Source: Mya arenaria
Lineage: Eukaryota > Mollusca > Bivalvia > Myida > Myidae
Reading direction: 5' to 3'
DNA: 64,000 bases
Assembly: GCF_026914265.1 (NCBI RefSeq)
Contig: NC_069132.1
Coordinates: 67,904,993 to 67,968,992 of the forward strand
The notes beneath the pieces were generated by a model. The model did no database searches and had not been told where the DNA came from. It saw only the letters and a program-made list of their open reading frames with translations. Every line of letters starts with the position of its first letter. Position 1 is the first letter of the stretch. Made by a program: the position numbers and the translations under genes. Below are positions 31,301-44,009 of the stretch, one piece after another.

Positions 31301-34051
31301 CCTAAAAATAACAGTACTTGTCGAAATTCTGTGAGTTTTGAGGTGATCATCTTACATTTGAAGTTTCATATTTCATGGCCTGCTAAATCGTAAGCATTAT
31401 AAAGTACACCATAGGCCAAATTATCATTCAGCTATTACTTCAAACACTTGTTTCATTTGTGGATACGGTAGATAAGCGTTAACACAGCAAGATCTTACCT
31501 CTGGTAAAGAAAAAGAACTGCATATTTGTCTGTTTACTTATATATCCAGTGTCCGTTTCCCCACACCGTTTGTGCAACGATTAGAAAGCAAATTTTCGGC
31601 AATGTTTCGATTTAATTGATTGATGTGAAACCGATGCAAACTGTAAAAGTATATATCCTTTTAGAATGTACCAGCCTCGCCGTCTTGAGAGCTCAGTGAT
31701 AGCGCGTTTACTTCAAGTCGTGGATTCAAACCTCGGCCGCATCAAACCAAAATGAGTTAAAATATGGTAGCAGTAGTTCCCTTGCCTAGCGCTGAAAAAA
31801 GCTGTATTTAGTACTGGTTCAACCCAGGAAAGTTGTATACCATGTATCGGTGCTTTTACCAAGCGCGTTAAAGAACCGAAAAGTTTGATTGCAAAGAGCA
31901 CCCGGACTTTATTGCAATCTCTTCCATCTGAATTCACTAATGGCATTTAAACACAATTTTTGACTTGAGGTCAAGCCACAATGCAACCAAAAGCACGGGC
32001 AGACATTATTAACCCAAATAAACAAGCAATGCGTCCGCCTCTTAGTTGCAAGTTCCATGTTGGAGAGTGGCAGTAGGCTTTCTCTGATGTTTGCAGTGGA
32101 TTGACTGGGTACAGCTGCACTTGATTCGGTTGCATTGTGTGTATTTGGGCGGAGAAAAAGTTCCTATCATTTAATGGTGTAAAAAACCTTCAAATTCGCA
32201 TTTGCAAAGAGTAGTTTCACGGCTAAAATGCATTGCAATTCATACTAGTTAGCTTTGACGAATCAAGTTGCTCAAAGTTGTAATCTCAAAACGTTAAGGC
32301 ACTAATATAACTTCAGCTCCAAATATATAGCCACAGCTCTATTTAGAGCTACATCTGTAGTCATAAATGAAGAACAACATCAGTCGTAAAATTACAGATG
32401 TAGCTATATTTGCTATACCTATCAACTGCAACAGTCTGGTGTAAATGTACGGCTATAGCGGTATTTTTGGCGACAAAAGAATAGCTACAGTTGTATTTTA
32501 CAGCTGTACCAATACAATGAAATACAATTGCAGCTATAATGTACAACTATAGCTATTAACGCATAAATGTTATTCAATTTGAAAGGTCACTGTTATAATA
32601 TCGTGACTTCTTAGCCACGTGGAACGCCATAGTAAGCACCATATCTCAGTACTTCTTGTAACGTTGTGTCTCTTGTTCGATGTTTGTTCAGCCTTAGTGC
32701 TTACACCTTTAAACAGCGTTTTGGTCTGGGGATCTTATCACGTTGTGTCTCTTGTTTGATTTTTGTTTAGTCTTGGTACTTTTATATTGAAGCAGGATTT
32801 TGGTCTGGGTATGTTGTAACGATGTGTCTCTTGTTTTGTGTTTGTTTCGCCTTGTTGTTTGTACCTTTAAACAGGGTTTTGGTATCGGCATCTTGTAATG
32901 TCATGTCTCTTGTTTGATGTTTGTTTAGTCTTGGTGCTTATATCTTGAAGCAGGGTTTGGTCTGGGCATGTTGTAACGTTGTGTTTCTTGTTTGGTGTTT
33001 GTTTAGCCTTTATGTTTGTACATTTAAACAGGGTTTAGCCTTGATGTTTATATTGCATTTCTGTTCACTGTGTTACCGGTAGTGCTCACAAGACCAAAGA
33101 AATTCTGGAAGACTGAACATTTTACAGGAAAACAGTAACATGAAAAAACTTCTGGCCGTCATTATCTAGTTTATATTTTGAAAGAAGGGCTTATTGACAA
33201 GAAATTTTATCTTTATGTTGTTCATGAATTACATGACATTTGAGCTGTACATAAACATTCCCAAGATGTTCATCTGTTGTTTCAACCTTCTATTTAAATA
33301 TAGTTAGCAAGAACACTCCCTTTATTCATGAAATATGGCAATCTCTCGGTCTTTTTTATGGGACCTAATCATTACGCTTTTTAAATTAAATTTTAAACTT
33401 ATTGGAACATTGCCTTTTTGTAAATTGATTTTAAGACATTTTACAATAGTTGAGTACCAAAGCTATGAAAGTAACAAGAACGTTGTATATATATAATGAA
33501 TACATTTGGACAGATTTAATGAAAAAAGAGTAAAATATTAGTATTAATCATGACAAAATAGCCCAAGGTTTATGCTTAGAAGTTAGACCGGCAAAAATAA
33601 TATTAAGTACAAGTATGTGCTGTTTCAGGTTTCTACATCTATGTAGGCTTACCGGTCTAAGGAGGATTTAAGATGCTGAGCAAACTTGTTTGAGAAAAAA
33701 AAGAATACCATATAATCACTATGTTCATCTGTTCTCTCAGTTTTCCACTTGAAAGATGAACTGCCAAGCATAGTCAGACCAATGGTTTCAGGTTTCATTG
33801 TATAGTAGTTTTCCTGTAGCAAAAGGAATTAATATTCCTGACAATTATAAAATTGTTGTTCCAGGTTTCTACTTGAAAGTGGGGCTGACAAGAATATCTT
33901 GACAGACGAAGGTGAGCGACCCCTGGATCTGGTGGAACCGTCTGACCTTCCAACCATCCGGGTCATGCTAAGTGACGTGAAACCAAATACTGATAACCAA
34001 TCAGAAGACGAGTTGGACGATGACGTCACTGATAATGATGTCACTGGATGA
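28212..34051 (+). CDS. PPP1R27: PPP1R27-like PP1 regulatory ankyrin protein, unit B (complete)
   Basis: Exons 28212-28392, 28800-28950 and 33865-34051 total 519 nt and 172 residues. The protein differs from unit A only at residue 57 (Ile for Val) and residue 111 (Lys for Arg) by my reading, against roughly a dozen silent changes. KGVRF docking motif, both LRRAS-type kinase sites, ankyrin repeats and acidic tail are all kept. All splice sites are GT-AG. An acceptor at 28,182-28,183 precedes the coding exon, as in unit A. Intron 2 is longer than in unit A because of a 1.6-kb DNA transposon. Confidence 0.9.
28440..28590 (+). repeat. Decayed exon-1 tails in intron 1 of unit B
   Basis: Equivalent to those of unit A. 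AGTCTACAAGTGG with CAGTCAACGATGCAGGTGG lies near 28,457-28,497, and ATTAACGACGCAGGTG near 28,570-28,586. Confidence 0.8.
28800..28950 (+). CDS. PPP1R27: Unit B exon 2
   Basis: A 151-nt GC-rich exon with the ankyrin repeats. It ends with AA of a Lys codon before donor GTAAGA, which is a closer match to the donor consensus than that of unit A. Confidence 0.92.
28951..29952 (+). other. Intron 2 of unit B, first part, nothing recognised
   Basis: AT-rich and alignable to units A and D. No coding or RNA feature was seen. Confidence 0.5.
29958..31568. mobile_element. Transib/RAG-like-type non-autonomous DNA transposon, copy in unit B
   Basis: It begins CAATGTGGGGGAACTGACAC and its right end, reversed, reads CGGTGTGGGGAAACGGACAC. 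TTTGT flanks it on both sides (29,953-29,957 and 31,569-31,573). Unit E has the uninterrupted site CCTTTGTGCAACG. A 5-bp target duplication with CACWRTG-like ends is the Transib/RAG-like pattern, and the cleaner copy in unit D has CACTATG at one end. The 1.6-kb interior has no transposase frame. It holds an internal inverted pair, GTGTACTGGGGATAG at 30,353 and its complement at 31,121. Confidence 0.65.
30719..30739. repeat. (TA)n microsatellite
   Basis: A short alternating TA run inside the unit B transposon. It is much shorter in unit D (near 46,268). Confidence 0.8.
31673..31925 (+). mobile_element. tRNA-derived SINE in intron 2 of unit B
   Basis: An A-box-like GAGCTCAGTGATAGCGCG and a B box GGATTCAAACC are present, with a few bases lost between them. 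The body is the same as in unit A. Confidence 0.75.
32311..32565 (+). repeat. CAGCTG-rich block in intron 2 of unit B
   Basis: Same block as in unit A. Some CAGCTG cores have drifted (CAGATG, CAGTTG). Confidence 0.6.
32663..33050 (+). repeat. 79-bp minisatellite, about 5 units (unit B)
   Basis: Units with CTTTAAACAG and units with CTTGAAGCAG alternate, which points to growth by a two-unit period. Confidence 0.85.
33620..33800 (+). repeat. Decayed exon-3 starts before exon 3 of unit B
   Basis: Acceptor-like ends at 33,628, 33,740 and 33,791 are followed by GTTTCTACATC, TTTTCCACTTGAAAGATG and GTTTCATTG. The true exon follows at 33,865. Confidence 0.7.
33865..34051 (+). CDS. PPP1R27: Unit B exon 3
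   Basis: It follows acceptor GTTCCAG. It encodes FLLESGADKN, the partial third repeat and the acidic tail, and the protein is identical to unit A here. Confidence 0.9.
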
Positions 34052-37000
34052 CATAGTTATATGTCTCGCGTTTTGGTGCTATTGTAAATAACTGATCAAT
34101 TTGTGAAAACTCATAATTCATAGTGTGTGTTTATTGTTTCTGATATGAAGAACTGGACACTTTTTATTGTGTATGACGTCATCGTAGTCATATTCAAAAA
34201 CTCATATTAGGCAGCAAAATGCCTGCATCAACATTGCAGTGTACATATTGATCAGTCATTTAAATGCAGTATTATAAAGGGGTGTTTTAAAAGTATAAAT
34301 AAACATTTAATAAGGCAATATTGCAGTAAAATGCAGTGTACATATAAATCAGGGTATAATCCAAGTGTTTAGAATTGTAGAACATCATCTCAGAGTCCTC
34401 ATTTTTTTCTAAACACACAAGATCTGGTCATTATGTAGTTTGCAAGTGTGTATTCAATTTTGGTCAATATAAGCCACATTTCACTAAACCTTTTGCCATG
34501 TTGGTTAATACATTTACCCGTACTTAATAAATTGATATATCCTTGGCAATTGGCTTGCAATGTTAGAACAATTAACCACCAAATATCATGAATGCCTTTA
34601 AAATGAGATCAATGATTACAATAACTATGACATTAAAAACAATATTGAAGGAAATATTATGAATATAACTTATGAAATGATATTATAAACTACGGCAATG
34701 TTTCCTAAATAGGATTAACCTAAAGTGTTACTGGATATGAAAACTTGGCTATAAATATACATCGGATATATACTTTTTACTGGAATTAAAGCGGTCATGT
34801 GTTCAATTATATTAAAATTATTGACTTTAATTTTGTGTTACAGTATATAACAGACAAAAACAATTGATGCGTTTTCACTTACTGGTATCATTTTAGGACT
34901 ACTATGGTCATTTAATATAGAAAATAATACAGTTCAAAAACGTTTGATCGTGAGTTGCGTATAAAGCCCATATTTATTTGATAACATATACATTGCACCA
35001 TTTAATCAATCGTTTTCATTACTTGAAGCGCTTTATTTGAAAGCTTTATAAATACCCTGTGATTACTTTCAATGAGTGTTGTTAATTATTAAGTGATTAT
35101 TAAGGTATCCCTTAAATCAAATAAATTGATATGCACTGCTTGAAGAGATATTGATTGTTTTGGGCTCTTTTTTCACCATAAATACTTAATCGAACCCGTC
35201 CGGAGTCTAGAGTGCAATACGAGAATAGAATTTCCAGCTAAAATATGTTTTTCACACAATTATACACTCTGGAAAAATTGCGGAGCAGTCTGGGTATTGC
35301 AATACAACATATAACGATCATTGGCTCTTTGAAAAAAAACACTATCTAAACGAGGTTTGTTTGCATATTTCGAGGTGCTTATAGTAAAAAATAGAACATT
35401 TTTTTGAACAAGATTCATTAGTCTAAATAAATTTGGGATAGCAGTGAAAATAAAGTTTTGAATATGTTTAAGGGGTCGAAACTTTGTATATCTGGAATTT
35501 GAATGTCGTTGCTTATTTGGAATGACATTAAATGCTAGCTAGTAGCTACATGAGAAAAAAAAATGTGCATTGATTTTTGACTAATGTGAATAAAAATATC
35601 TCTGTTCCAAGGCTTCATGGTTGCAAACAAGAGGCTAGAATCCAGAGAGGCCTAGAAACCCAGTAGGTTTACACGCTTTTAATCTTGTTATGTTTTGTTA
35701 TAGGTTGCGCTTTTAAAAGATGTAAAAACAGATATAATTTTTCATTAATTTTAGGTCTATGTGTTAAAATGAGTTGAGTTAGAGATTGCGATATGGCTTA
35801 ATTACTTTTGAGATATTGGGGCCTGGACCTTACCATAAATAAAATATGTTTCAAGGCAACCGATCAGAATGTGATTGTGATGCAAATGGGTGATATCGAG
35901 ATAATTGTTATATCCGAGTTCACTTTGTGGAGTTCCTCGTTCTGTTCCTTATGAATTATACAATCTATATGGACAAGGTACTTAAGCTACTTGAATAGTG
36001 TGACATAAGTCTTGTAGACTCTGATATATGTATACGAGCTGAAACCTGATGTGAAATATATGGATATTAGCAATGCAATACAGGGGTATGTGTTGGGGTT
36101 ATAACCATGCTTTTTAAAGAGCAGGGTATTTAAAAAAATGGGGCAATGTTTCAGGTATAAAGCGCACATTGTATCGGGCTATAACGAAATAAAATAGGAT
36201 ATGAATTTGAAAGAAATGTTTTACAAATGTGTTTATATGAAATGTTAATCTACTTCTCCCAATTAGTTAAAGTTTTGTACATATTTTTACATCTAATAAT
36301 AAAATAAGTTTTTAAACAAATAATTGTATGATGATATTAAGCATTCGATGCGATAAGGGCAGATATTAACACATCACCAAACTTTGATTGTTGAATTTGA
36401 TTCAAAGACCGAAAAAGGGTACACAAGGTTGTCCCCAACAGGTCGCGGGATCTACGAAAAGGGGCAGGGAGCATCAACCTTCTAAATTAAACATTCCGCT
36501 ATTACCCTATTTATATGCACACAAAGATATCTTTGTTGACCAATTTTGAAATATAATTTTATTAAATGAGTTATTAAATTATAGGCCGATGCTTCAGTTG
36601 ATTTCAACAAACCTGTTTGCCAAGTTAACCCTTAAGCTTACACTAACTATACATTTTCCAGTTGACTGATTAACTTTTTCATGAGCATTGTACTTGTTAG
36701 TAGGAGAACTGTCTCTTGTTGCTTCTATTTGTCTAGGTGATGGAAAATGCTATTATACTAATGTAAGAAAATTATGTACCAATGCAATAGATAACCTGTT
36801 AAATTCGTGTTTGCTTTGTCCCTTTGTCAATGCAAAATGGGAACCGGACACGTTTTTTTTTGGGGGGGGGGAAGACAACGAGAAAAGTAGTTTCGCTTGA
36901 AGTTTATTTTTTTCAATCTAATGATAAAAATTCACGAGCATATTATACTTTCCAGGACAGTAATTCAACTTTTAATAGCGTTTCTAACGCATTTCTCAAA

Positions 37001-38464
37001 TATATAGCATTTTCTACGTTTTTTTAACAAATATATAACTATTTTCCGCCCAGGTTTCCAATTTCTTTTTCGTGTTTGCCCCTTTAAAGTTACATAAACG
37101 TTTGTTGATAACCCGAAAACAACTTGGTTAACAATGAAAGACCTCTGCGTTGAAGAACACAATTAAGACACTTTAGACGCTTGATTTTATTAAATCCCGC
37201 GTATCATCGACTTATTTAGATGTTGAGAGGATTCACCGTTCTCGACATCACTGATGAAGGCAGAATCCTGTGTTTTATCGCCATGTTTTTTTTTGCAAAA
37301 ACAAACATTAGTTGACAATACGTGCCATTGTTAGCACAGTTATTGCCTAACTGTACAAGCAGACGATAAGCGTCTGTTTCGATTTAAATGCGATATTCAA
37401 TGTATTGATTGTGTGTATGGTAAATAACCCTATGTTATATATGTATTCATAACGTTTTTTAACAGAAAAACAAAATGAACTAAACTAAACTAAAAATTTT
37501 TTCGTTTTGCGGGTTCGGGTAACGGGGCTCAGAATGCCCTTCATCCAAACTGTCGCATTTAATACGCTTTACTTCTATACAATTCTGACTTGTGTTCGTT
37601 TAACCAACAAACCTAGTTGCGATTTTGCATCTTAGAGAGATTTTAAACAGTAGAACCAAAATGTTTCAAGTATATGCTTTGAATGTTTCCAAAATCAACA
37701 AAAAAGCTTGATGGTCTCTTTTATATAATACACGAAAACTGGTTTTGTATCTGGAGTGCAAGATTCTTAATTGCGTTGTGTATTTCATATAGATGGCACT
37801 GGCTAACAGTGAAAACGACCACTTGCTCGGATGTAATATCTCCATGGACCATGTATTGCTATTCAAAGGGTAATATTTCTATATGTACTGAATGAGTCAA
37901 AATTCGTTACAATATACACGAACTCTCACTCAGATAAGTACGGTGGCATATGGTTGACACATTAATTAAAAAGAAATGGACATGACTTTCTTATTCTTCG
38001 ACTAAGAATATCGTGGCTACAACTTACAACCTAATACCCACGACTAAGCTTGTCGTGGTCAGGACTTATTATCTCATTCCCAAGCAGATGACTATATCGT
38101 GGCCACGCCATAGTGTTCCTCAATGCAATAGAAAAGCTTTTGAAAATACTTAAGTTTAAAAAGAAGTTTTGTTATTGCTGTGTGTTGCTATTTGATAAAC
38201 GTAAATAAAATAACTCAATTAAAACATAGGTTGGAAAAAATAAACCAACATGAAACCTGTGAGCGAGTGTCTTTAAAACTAGATAACGGCATCAGTACTC
38301 AAGTTCTTTAACGGGAGTTGTAATGCATATAAGACAGGACCAAAGTACAATCTATTGTTGCTTTTAATCATTACTATGATGAGGAAATATGCATGAACTG
38401 AACTTAAAAGTACACCAACGCGCTTGTCAATGTTGTTCATATACTGCGATAGCTTCTTTTTATC
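34052..38464 (+). other. Spacer between units B and C (type II)
   Basis: It contains one copy of the spacer block and the CGCGGG/GGGGCAGG segment. It also has an insertion of about 0.95 kb (about 37,290-38,255) found only in front of units C and E, and no gene. Confidence 0.5.
37995..38110. repeat. Repeated CACGACTNAG / TCGTGGC palindromic motifs before unit C
   Basis: Motifs such as CGACTAAG, TCGTGGC, CCCACGACTAAG and TATCGTGGCCACG recur about every 40 bp with local dyad symmetry. The matching block before unit E is at 57,130-57,225. Family unknown. Confidence 0.5.
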
Positions 38465-38639
38465 TTGAGTCGCCGATCGAGTTTGTTCGCAAAACAGACC
38501 CCAAGTCTACAGGTGGATATCAGTACAATTAACGACGCAGGTGGGTAATATTTCAGACATGAAAAAATGTAAAATATAGCACTGAGTACCATGTGCTATG
38601 GATTGGATAACAGCGCTGTTAATGTCACAGTTTGGGTTG

Positions 38640-38810
38640 AGTTTAGTATAGCAGCTGGTGCCATGTTAACAGTCTACAAGTGGTAACCAGAGCAGTCAAT
38701 GTCGCAGGTGGTTTCAGGTTTGCTTAAAATGTAGAAAAAAATAAAGCTGGGTGCCATGTGTTAACAATCAAGAATAGTGGCTATTAGCCATATTAACGAC
38801 GCAGGTGTAA
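38640..38810 (+). repeat. Decayed exon-1 tails in intron 1 of unit C
   Basis: AGTCTACAAGTGGTAACCAG with GTCGCAGGTGG lies near 38,670-38,711, and ATTAACGACGCAGGTG near 38,790-38,806. Confidence 0.75.
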
Positions 38811-38998
38811 TAATAATAATAAGATTCAGTTAAGAAGTAGATACGCCGCGCGTGGGTTCGACATAGCTGAGAAATGATCGATTGGGAAGATAGATATAAT
38901 TATTGATGAGACACATAAACAGTAGTTTGGTGGGTATATCACTCCATATTGTATGGACTCCGGAACAATAATGATAAAACATTATGTGCTGTTTCCAG

Positions 38999-39149
38999 GT
39001 CTGACGCCACTGCACCAGGCGGTTCTGGACGGGAACGAGGCGGCCGTACGACTGCTCGTGGCTCACGGTTCGACGGTAAACAAACAGGACGAGGATTCCT
39101 GGACACCGCTGCACGCCGCATGCGCAGAGGGACACGTAGATATAGTCAG
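38999..39149 (+). CDS. PPP1R27: Intact exon 2 of pseudogene unit C
   Basis: The acceptor TTTCCAG, the donor GTAAGC and the full 151-nt frame are preserved, although the unit has no working exon 1 or exon 3. It could still be used if transcripts cross units. There is no evidence for that in the sequence. Confidence 0.5.
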
Positions 39150-39974
39150 GTAAGCTATCACTTCAGAATCCAGAATCCAGAATGCTTTGTCCTAAGAATA
39201 TTCCTGAAGAAAATATATTGAATTTAGTTGATGATGATCAAGCCTGTCACATGTGCCCCCCAGACACTTTGGTTTCCCCAAAAACATATAATCCCACATT
39301 CTCTCTTAACAGTATGTCAACGAGCGCGATAAGGAACCGTGTTTAATAAATTATAAATATAACATTTTAGTCCTAAATCATGATCAAACGAAAAAAAAAA
39401 CACAACTTAAATCAGGTTCAGACCCCCCTGGTCAAAACTATAAACTAGTACGTTTGAACCAAGCTCTTGTGTGAGGCCCAATAGTTGATTGTAGTGTTTA
39501 AATATATATTTCATATAAATAAGTTTACTTCCAATGAAGTGTATAATAGCATAAAAAATTAAGATTCTCAAAAGTAAACTACTCTATTGAAAGAAATACA
39601 CAATCTACTTGCAGCGTAATTAAACTGACTGCTTTTAATCATGTTTATGGTAAGTGCATATACTTTAATAGAACTAGTATCTAAGTACAGCAAGACGCTA
39701 GTCAATGGAATTCCTATAGATATCTTTATTTTCCAGTTGCATCTATTACACCGTCGGTTTTAACAATGAGTCGGCGAGCGAGTTTGTTCGCAAAAGAGAA
39801 ACCGGAAGAAAAGACACCAAAGGGTGTCCGCTTTCCGGAGGAGTTTGTATTTTTGACAACATAAAAGATGATGACGTGTCCATGCTAAGGAACGCAAGTC
39901 TACAAGTGGATATAAGTGTTGTTAACGGCACAAGTGGGTAAGAGTTTAGTTTTGACGTAATTTAGAATATAGCA

Positions 39975-40400
39975 GTGAGTGCCGTGCTAAGGCAAGCTGG
40001 TCTTGAAGTGGATATCAGCGCGTGTCAATACACAGTTTGATTTGAGTTTAGAATTAAATGTAGAATAAAGAGCTGAGTGCCATGTTAACACACTACAAGT
40101 GGTAACCAGGACAGTGAACGTCGTGGTTCGGCTACAGTTTAGCATATCTGAATGTATACAAAGTAGTTATATAGCGCTTGGTGCAACATTAGCAACAAGC
40201 AACTATTAGCGCTGTAAATGCAAAAGTTGGTAGCATTTGAGCATAGCTCTTGGTGCCTATCTACAAGAGTATATCAGCGCAGTTAACGACGAAGATTGGG
40301 TTAGCATATAATATAGACTATCACGCTAACAGTCATGTTAATAAGGGTAAGTCTACAAGTAGATATCAGTATAGGAAAAACGAGGACTGGTTCGGCATAG
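39975..40400 (+). repeat. Series of about five decayed exon-1 tails in C'
   Basis: Segments near 39,979, 40,078, 40,165, 40,250 and 40,335 repeat parts of the exon-1 end, for example GTGCTAAGGCAAGCTGGTCT with GTGGATATCAGCGCG at the first and TCTACAAGTAGATATCAGT at the last. Spacing is 75-100 bp. Confidence 0.7.
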
Positions 40401-40712
40401 CTTGGAATAGTTCCATCGGCAGCTTTAATACTTAAAACACACACAGTAGTTTGTATATGGTTTGTATAATTTCATTTCTTTCTTGTGTAAAACCAGATGT
40501 GTTTATCACAACAATTTTGACGTGCTTCTAAATTTATCTGACTCTTAATAATAGAGCGGTCTATGTAGTTTCTAAAATCTGACGCCGCTGCACCAGGCGG
40601 TTCTGGACGGGAAGCGGCTCGTGGCTCACGGGGCGACGGTCAACAAACAGGACGAGGATTCCGGGACGCCGCTGCACGCAGCATGCGCAGAGGGACACGC
40701 AGACATAGCCAC

Positions 40713-43700
40713 GTAAAGTAACACTGCCTAAAATGCTCTGTTCTTTAAATGGTTCGTAAAAATATATTTTTTCCTTTTTAAGTTTGGTTAGTGGTCATAA
40801 AGCCTAAAGTACGGTGCCTTCAGGAATTTCGATTCCCTCGAAACATGTAATACCACATTCTCTCCGAACAGTTTGGCAACGGGCGCAATCAGGACTCGTG
40901 CAAGATAAATGCTTTATTTTCGCAGCCGTTGTTGACATGTCCTGTATCATGATCAAACGAGTGAACACAACTACAACTATATACCATAAATACAGGTCGA
41001 GATCCACCTTGTCTCGACTAAACAATTGGAAGTTTGAAGGCCAAGTGTTCGGTCCATTCTTAGTATTATAACTTGTTTGAATTTTGTGCGTGCCAACTTA
41101 AGGACTTTCATATTGTATTACAAGATATATCAAAAACAACTTGTGCTATGCTACATAAGTTTTCATCTACCTATGTTCTGGTTGCGTCAAAACCCTATAT
41201 TTATTTGATAACATATCCATTACACCATTGAATCAATTGTTTTCGTTATTTAAAGCGCTTTATTTGATAGCTTTATAAATACCATGTGATTAATTTGCGA
41301 TGAGTTTTGCTAATTAATGAGTAATTATTGAAAATCCTTCAAACCAAACAACTTGCTATGCACAACTTGAAAAATAATCTTAACTTTCAAGGTTCGTTCA
41401 CCCGCATTAATTTCGAAATTGAAATGATCAGCACACTTGATCCATGCCCGTCCAGAGTGCATCAAGAGGAAAGAATTTCCAGCTAGCAGATATTTACCAC
41501 ATAATTATACACTCTAGAAATATAGTGAGTAGCGGAGCATTCTGGGCCTTACTGTAGATCATATAACAATAGAGTTCATTGGCTCTCTGAAAAGGACAAA
41601 ATCTCTAAACGAGTTTTGCTTTTATGTTGCGAGGTGCTTATAATTATAGTAAAGAAATAAAGTCATATCTGGAATATCAGTAAAAATAATGTTTTAAATT
41701 TGTTTCAAAATTAGCGACTTAGTAAACCAGGAATTTGAACGGCCTTGATTATTTGAAAGGGTTATAATTGCTAGCTACTAACAAGCTAAGTAGTATGATT
41801 TATTACAAATGGAAATCAGTGGATTTTATTTATAATATTAAGTGTTAGATTGGAGCTTATCTGAGAACAATATTTTTGCATTTATTTTTGGCTAATGTGC
41901 GTAAAAATTACTCTGTTTCAAGTGGTTATGTAAATAAAAGATCAAAATCCAGAGAGGCCTACACACACAGACGAGATACCGGCTGTTAGCACGCTTTGGA
42001 TTCTTATATTTTTTTGCGAAAAACCTTGAACTTACCATTAATAAAATGTGTTATAAGCAGCCAAATCAGTCGATCAGAAGGTAATTGTGTTATCGAGATA
42101 TGGCCGTGATGCTATATTGAACTGATTGTTATATTCGAGTTCACTTTGTGGATTTGATGTTAATTTTCCCTATAAATCATACAAATTGTATGGGCAAGGG
42201 ATCTTAGGTGATGGAATAGTGCGACATTATTCTCGTAGACTCTGATGTATGTATGTGAGATGAATTCTGATGTGAAATATATGGATATAAGCAACGTCAA
42301 TACAGAGGCATGTGTTGATGTTAAGGCCATTTATTAAGTGCAGGGTATTTCAGAAATTAGGCAGGGTGGCTCCGAAGGTGAAAAGGGCACATACATTGCA
42401 TCGGGCTGTATCCAAATAAAATATTGTATGACTTAGATAGGAAGTGTTAAAAATGGGTTTATTGTGTACAACAGCCAAATAGGAAGCGTTTTGTATACAT
42501 CGATAATAATAAAATAAGTTTTTAAACAAATCGAAATAATTCGATGATAATGCAAAGCATTCGAAGTATACACATAACCCAAGTATATTTTGACTGTTGA
42601 ATTATATTAAAAAAAAAAGACGGGCACACATTCCTGTGTCCAGCAGGCCGCGGGCTGTACAAAAAAGGGCAGTTAGCAGTACCCTTCTTAAACTCTTCAA
42701 ATAAAACACTATACGTGCGCAAGCTTTAATATCGTTGTTAACCAATCTTGAAATATACATGTACCATAATTAAATAAATATTAAATTATTGGTTGATTCT
42801 TCAGTTGAATAACATCCACCAGTTTGCTATGAAAGCTGATATTGTCAATATCTTACCCATTGAACTGACGAATTATGAGCTATTCTTTCTTTTGTTGCTC
42901 TTATTTGTTTAGGCGATGGAAGAATGCTATTTTATTAATGTACGAGGATGTTATCCCAATGGGATAACATGTGTAACTCGTTTTATATGGGGTCAGACAT
43001 AAACACTTTTAATTTTGTAATTAAAGTTGCCAGCATATTATTATTTAACATTAAGGCACAAACTAAAATAATTAAATTTACTAACGCTTTTCGGAAAAAC
43101 GTAACAGTTTCTTCCACATTTCTTGATATTTATTTAGAATATATGGTATCTCCTCAAATATCATTAATACATCTTGGGCTGGAACGGGATCTATGATATT
43201 GTTAAATAATCCGTAACTTACATATAATGTCATTATTGTAGACAAATGTTTTCCTTCTGTATTGTTCTGATATATAAAAATTATGCGTGACCTGTCACAA
43301 CAAGGACATTGTTTGTCTTTAAGACTGTTAGTTTTAGAATTCAGAAATTAAACAACTGCTTGAAGCTTTCTGTAGTATTATGTAACATTATTAATGGCAT
43401 TAGCTATCTCTCTTTACCTGTGAAACTTTGTTTGCAGCATTTAGTTTGTGAACAATGTAAGGAACATTAGCTTTGTGAACATACTCAGTGACTGAGGCGG
43501 CGGATAAGTATACTGTCACTTATCAGTTAAACTGTTCATATTGCATTGTTGGTAATAACCGGAATACAACTTGAACGATGCCGACAATGGTCCAAACTTA
43601 TAAACCTTGTAGATAAAGAACACTTTAGACGCTTGATTTTTATTAAATCCGAACCCTTAACTTATTTAGGTGTTGAAAAGGATTCACCGATCTCTACATC

Positions 43701-43980
43701 AGTAATGAATGTCGAATCCAGTGTTTAATCGCTTTGTCAAATGTTCGAAAACAATTTGTGAGCGAGTATCTTTAAAGCTAGAAAACGGCATCAGCACGCA
43801 ATGTATTCGCTGGGAGTTGTAACGCATACACGACAGGACAAAGGTACAACTTATTGTTGCTTTTAATCGGACAATGATGGTTCAAAACAGTTTCATCATG
43901 AGGAAATTAACTCGAAGAGAACGTGATAATATCCCAATAGGCTAATGGAATTCTTATACTGTGATCTCTTTATTTTCCAG
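40713..43980 (+). other. Spacer between unit C' and unit D
   Basis: Sequence near 41,085-41,150 aligns with about 24,880-24,960 of the A-B spacer. One copy of the spacer block follows, then the type I upstream region as in units A and B. No gene is supported. Confidence 0.5.
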
Positions 43981-44009
43981 TTGTATCTATAACACTGTTG
44001 TTTCAAACA

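Larger units (their letters stand above)
38465..40712 (+). pseudogene. PPP1R27: PPP1R27-like unit C/C' (broken, one intact exon 2)
   Basis: The first exon 1 (38465-38540) has lost its ATG (now TTG) and about 100 bases in the middle, including the KGVRF motif. Exon 2 at 38999-39149 is intact with good splice sites (Ser for Ala in HGSTVN, Val for Ala in GHVDIV). A second exon 1 (39766-39933) keeps ATG and KGVRF but has a one-base deletion leading to a stop after FVFLTT, plus a 12-base loss. A second exon 2 (40577-40712) has lost its acceptor and about 15 bases. No exon 3 is present before unit D, because a deletion joins this unit to the next spacer near 41,085. Confidence 0.85.
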
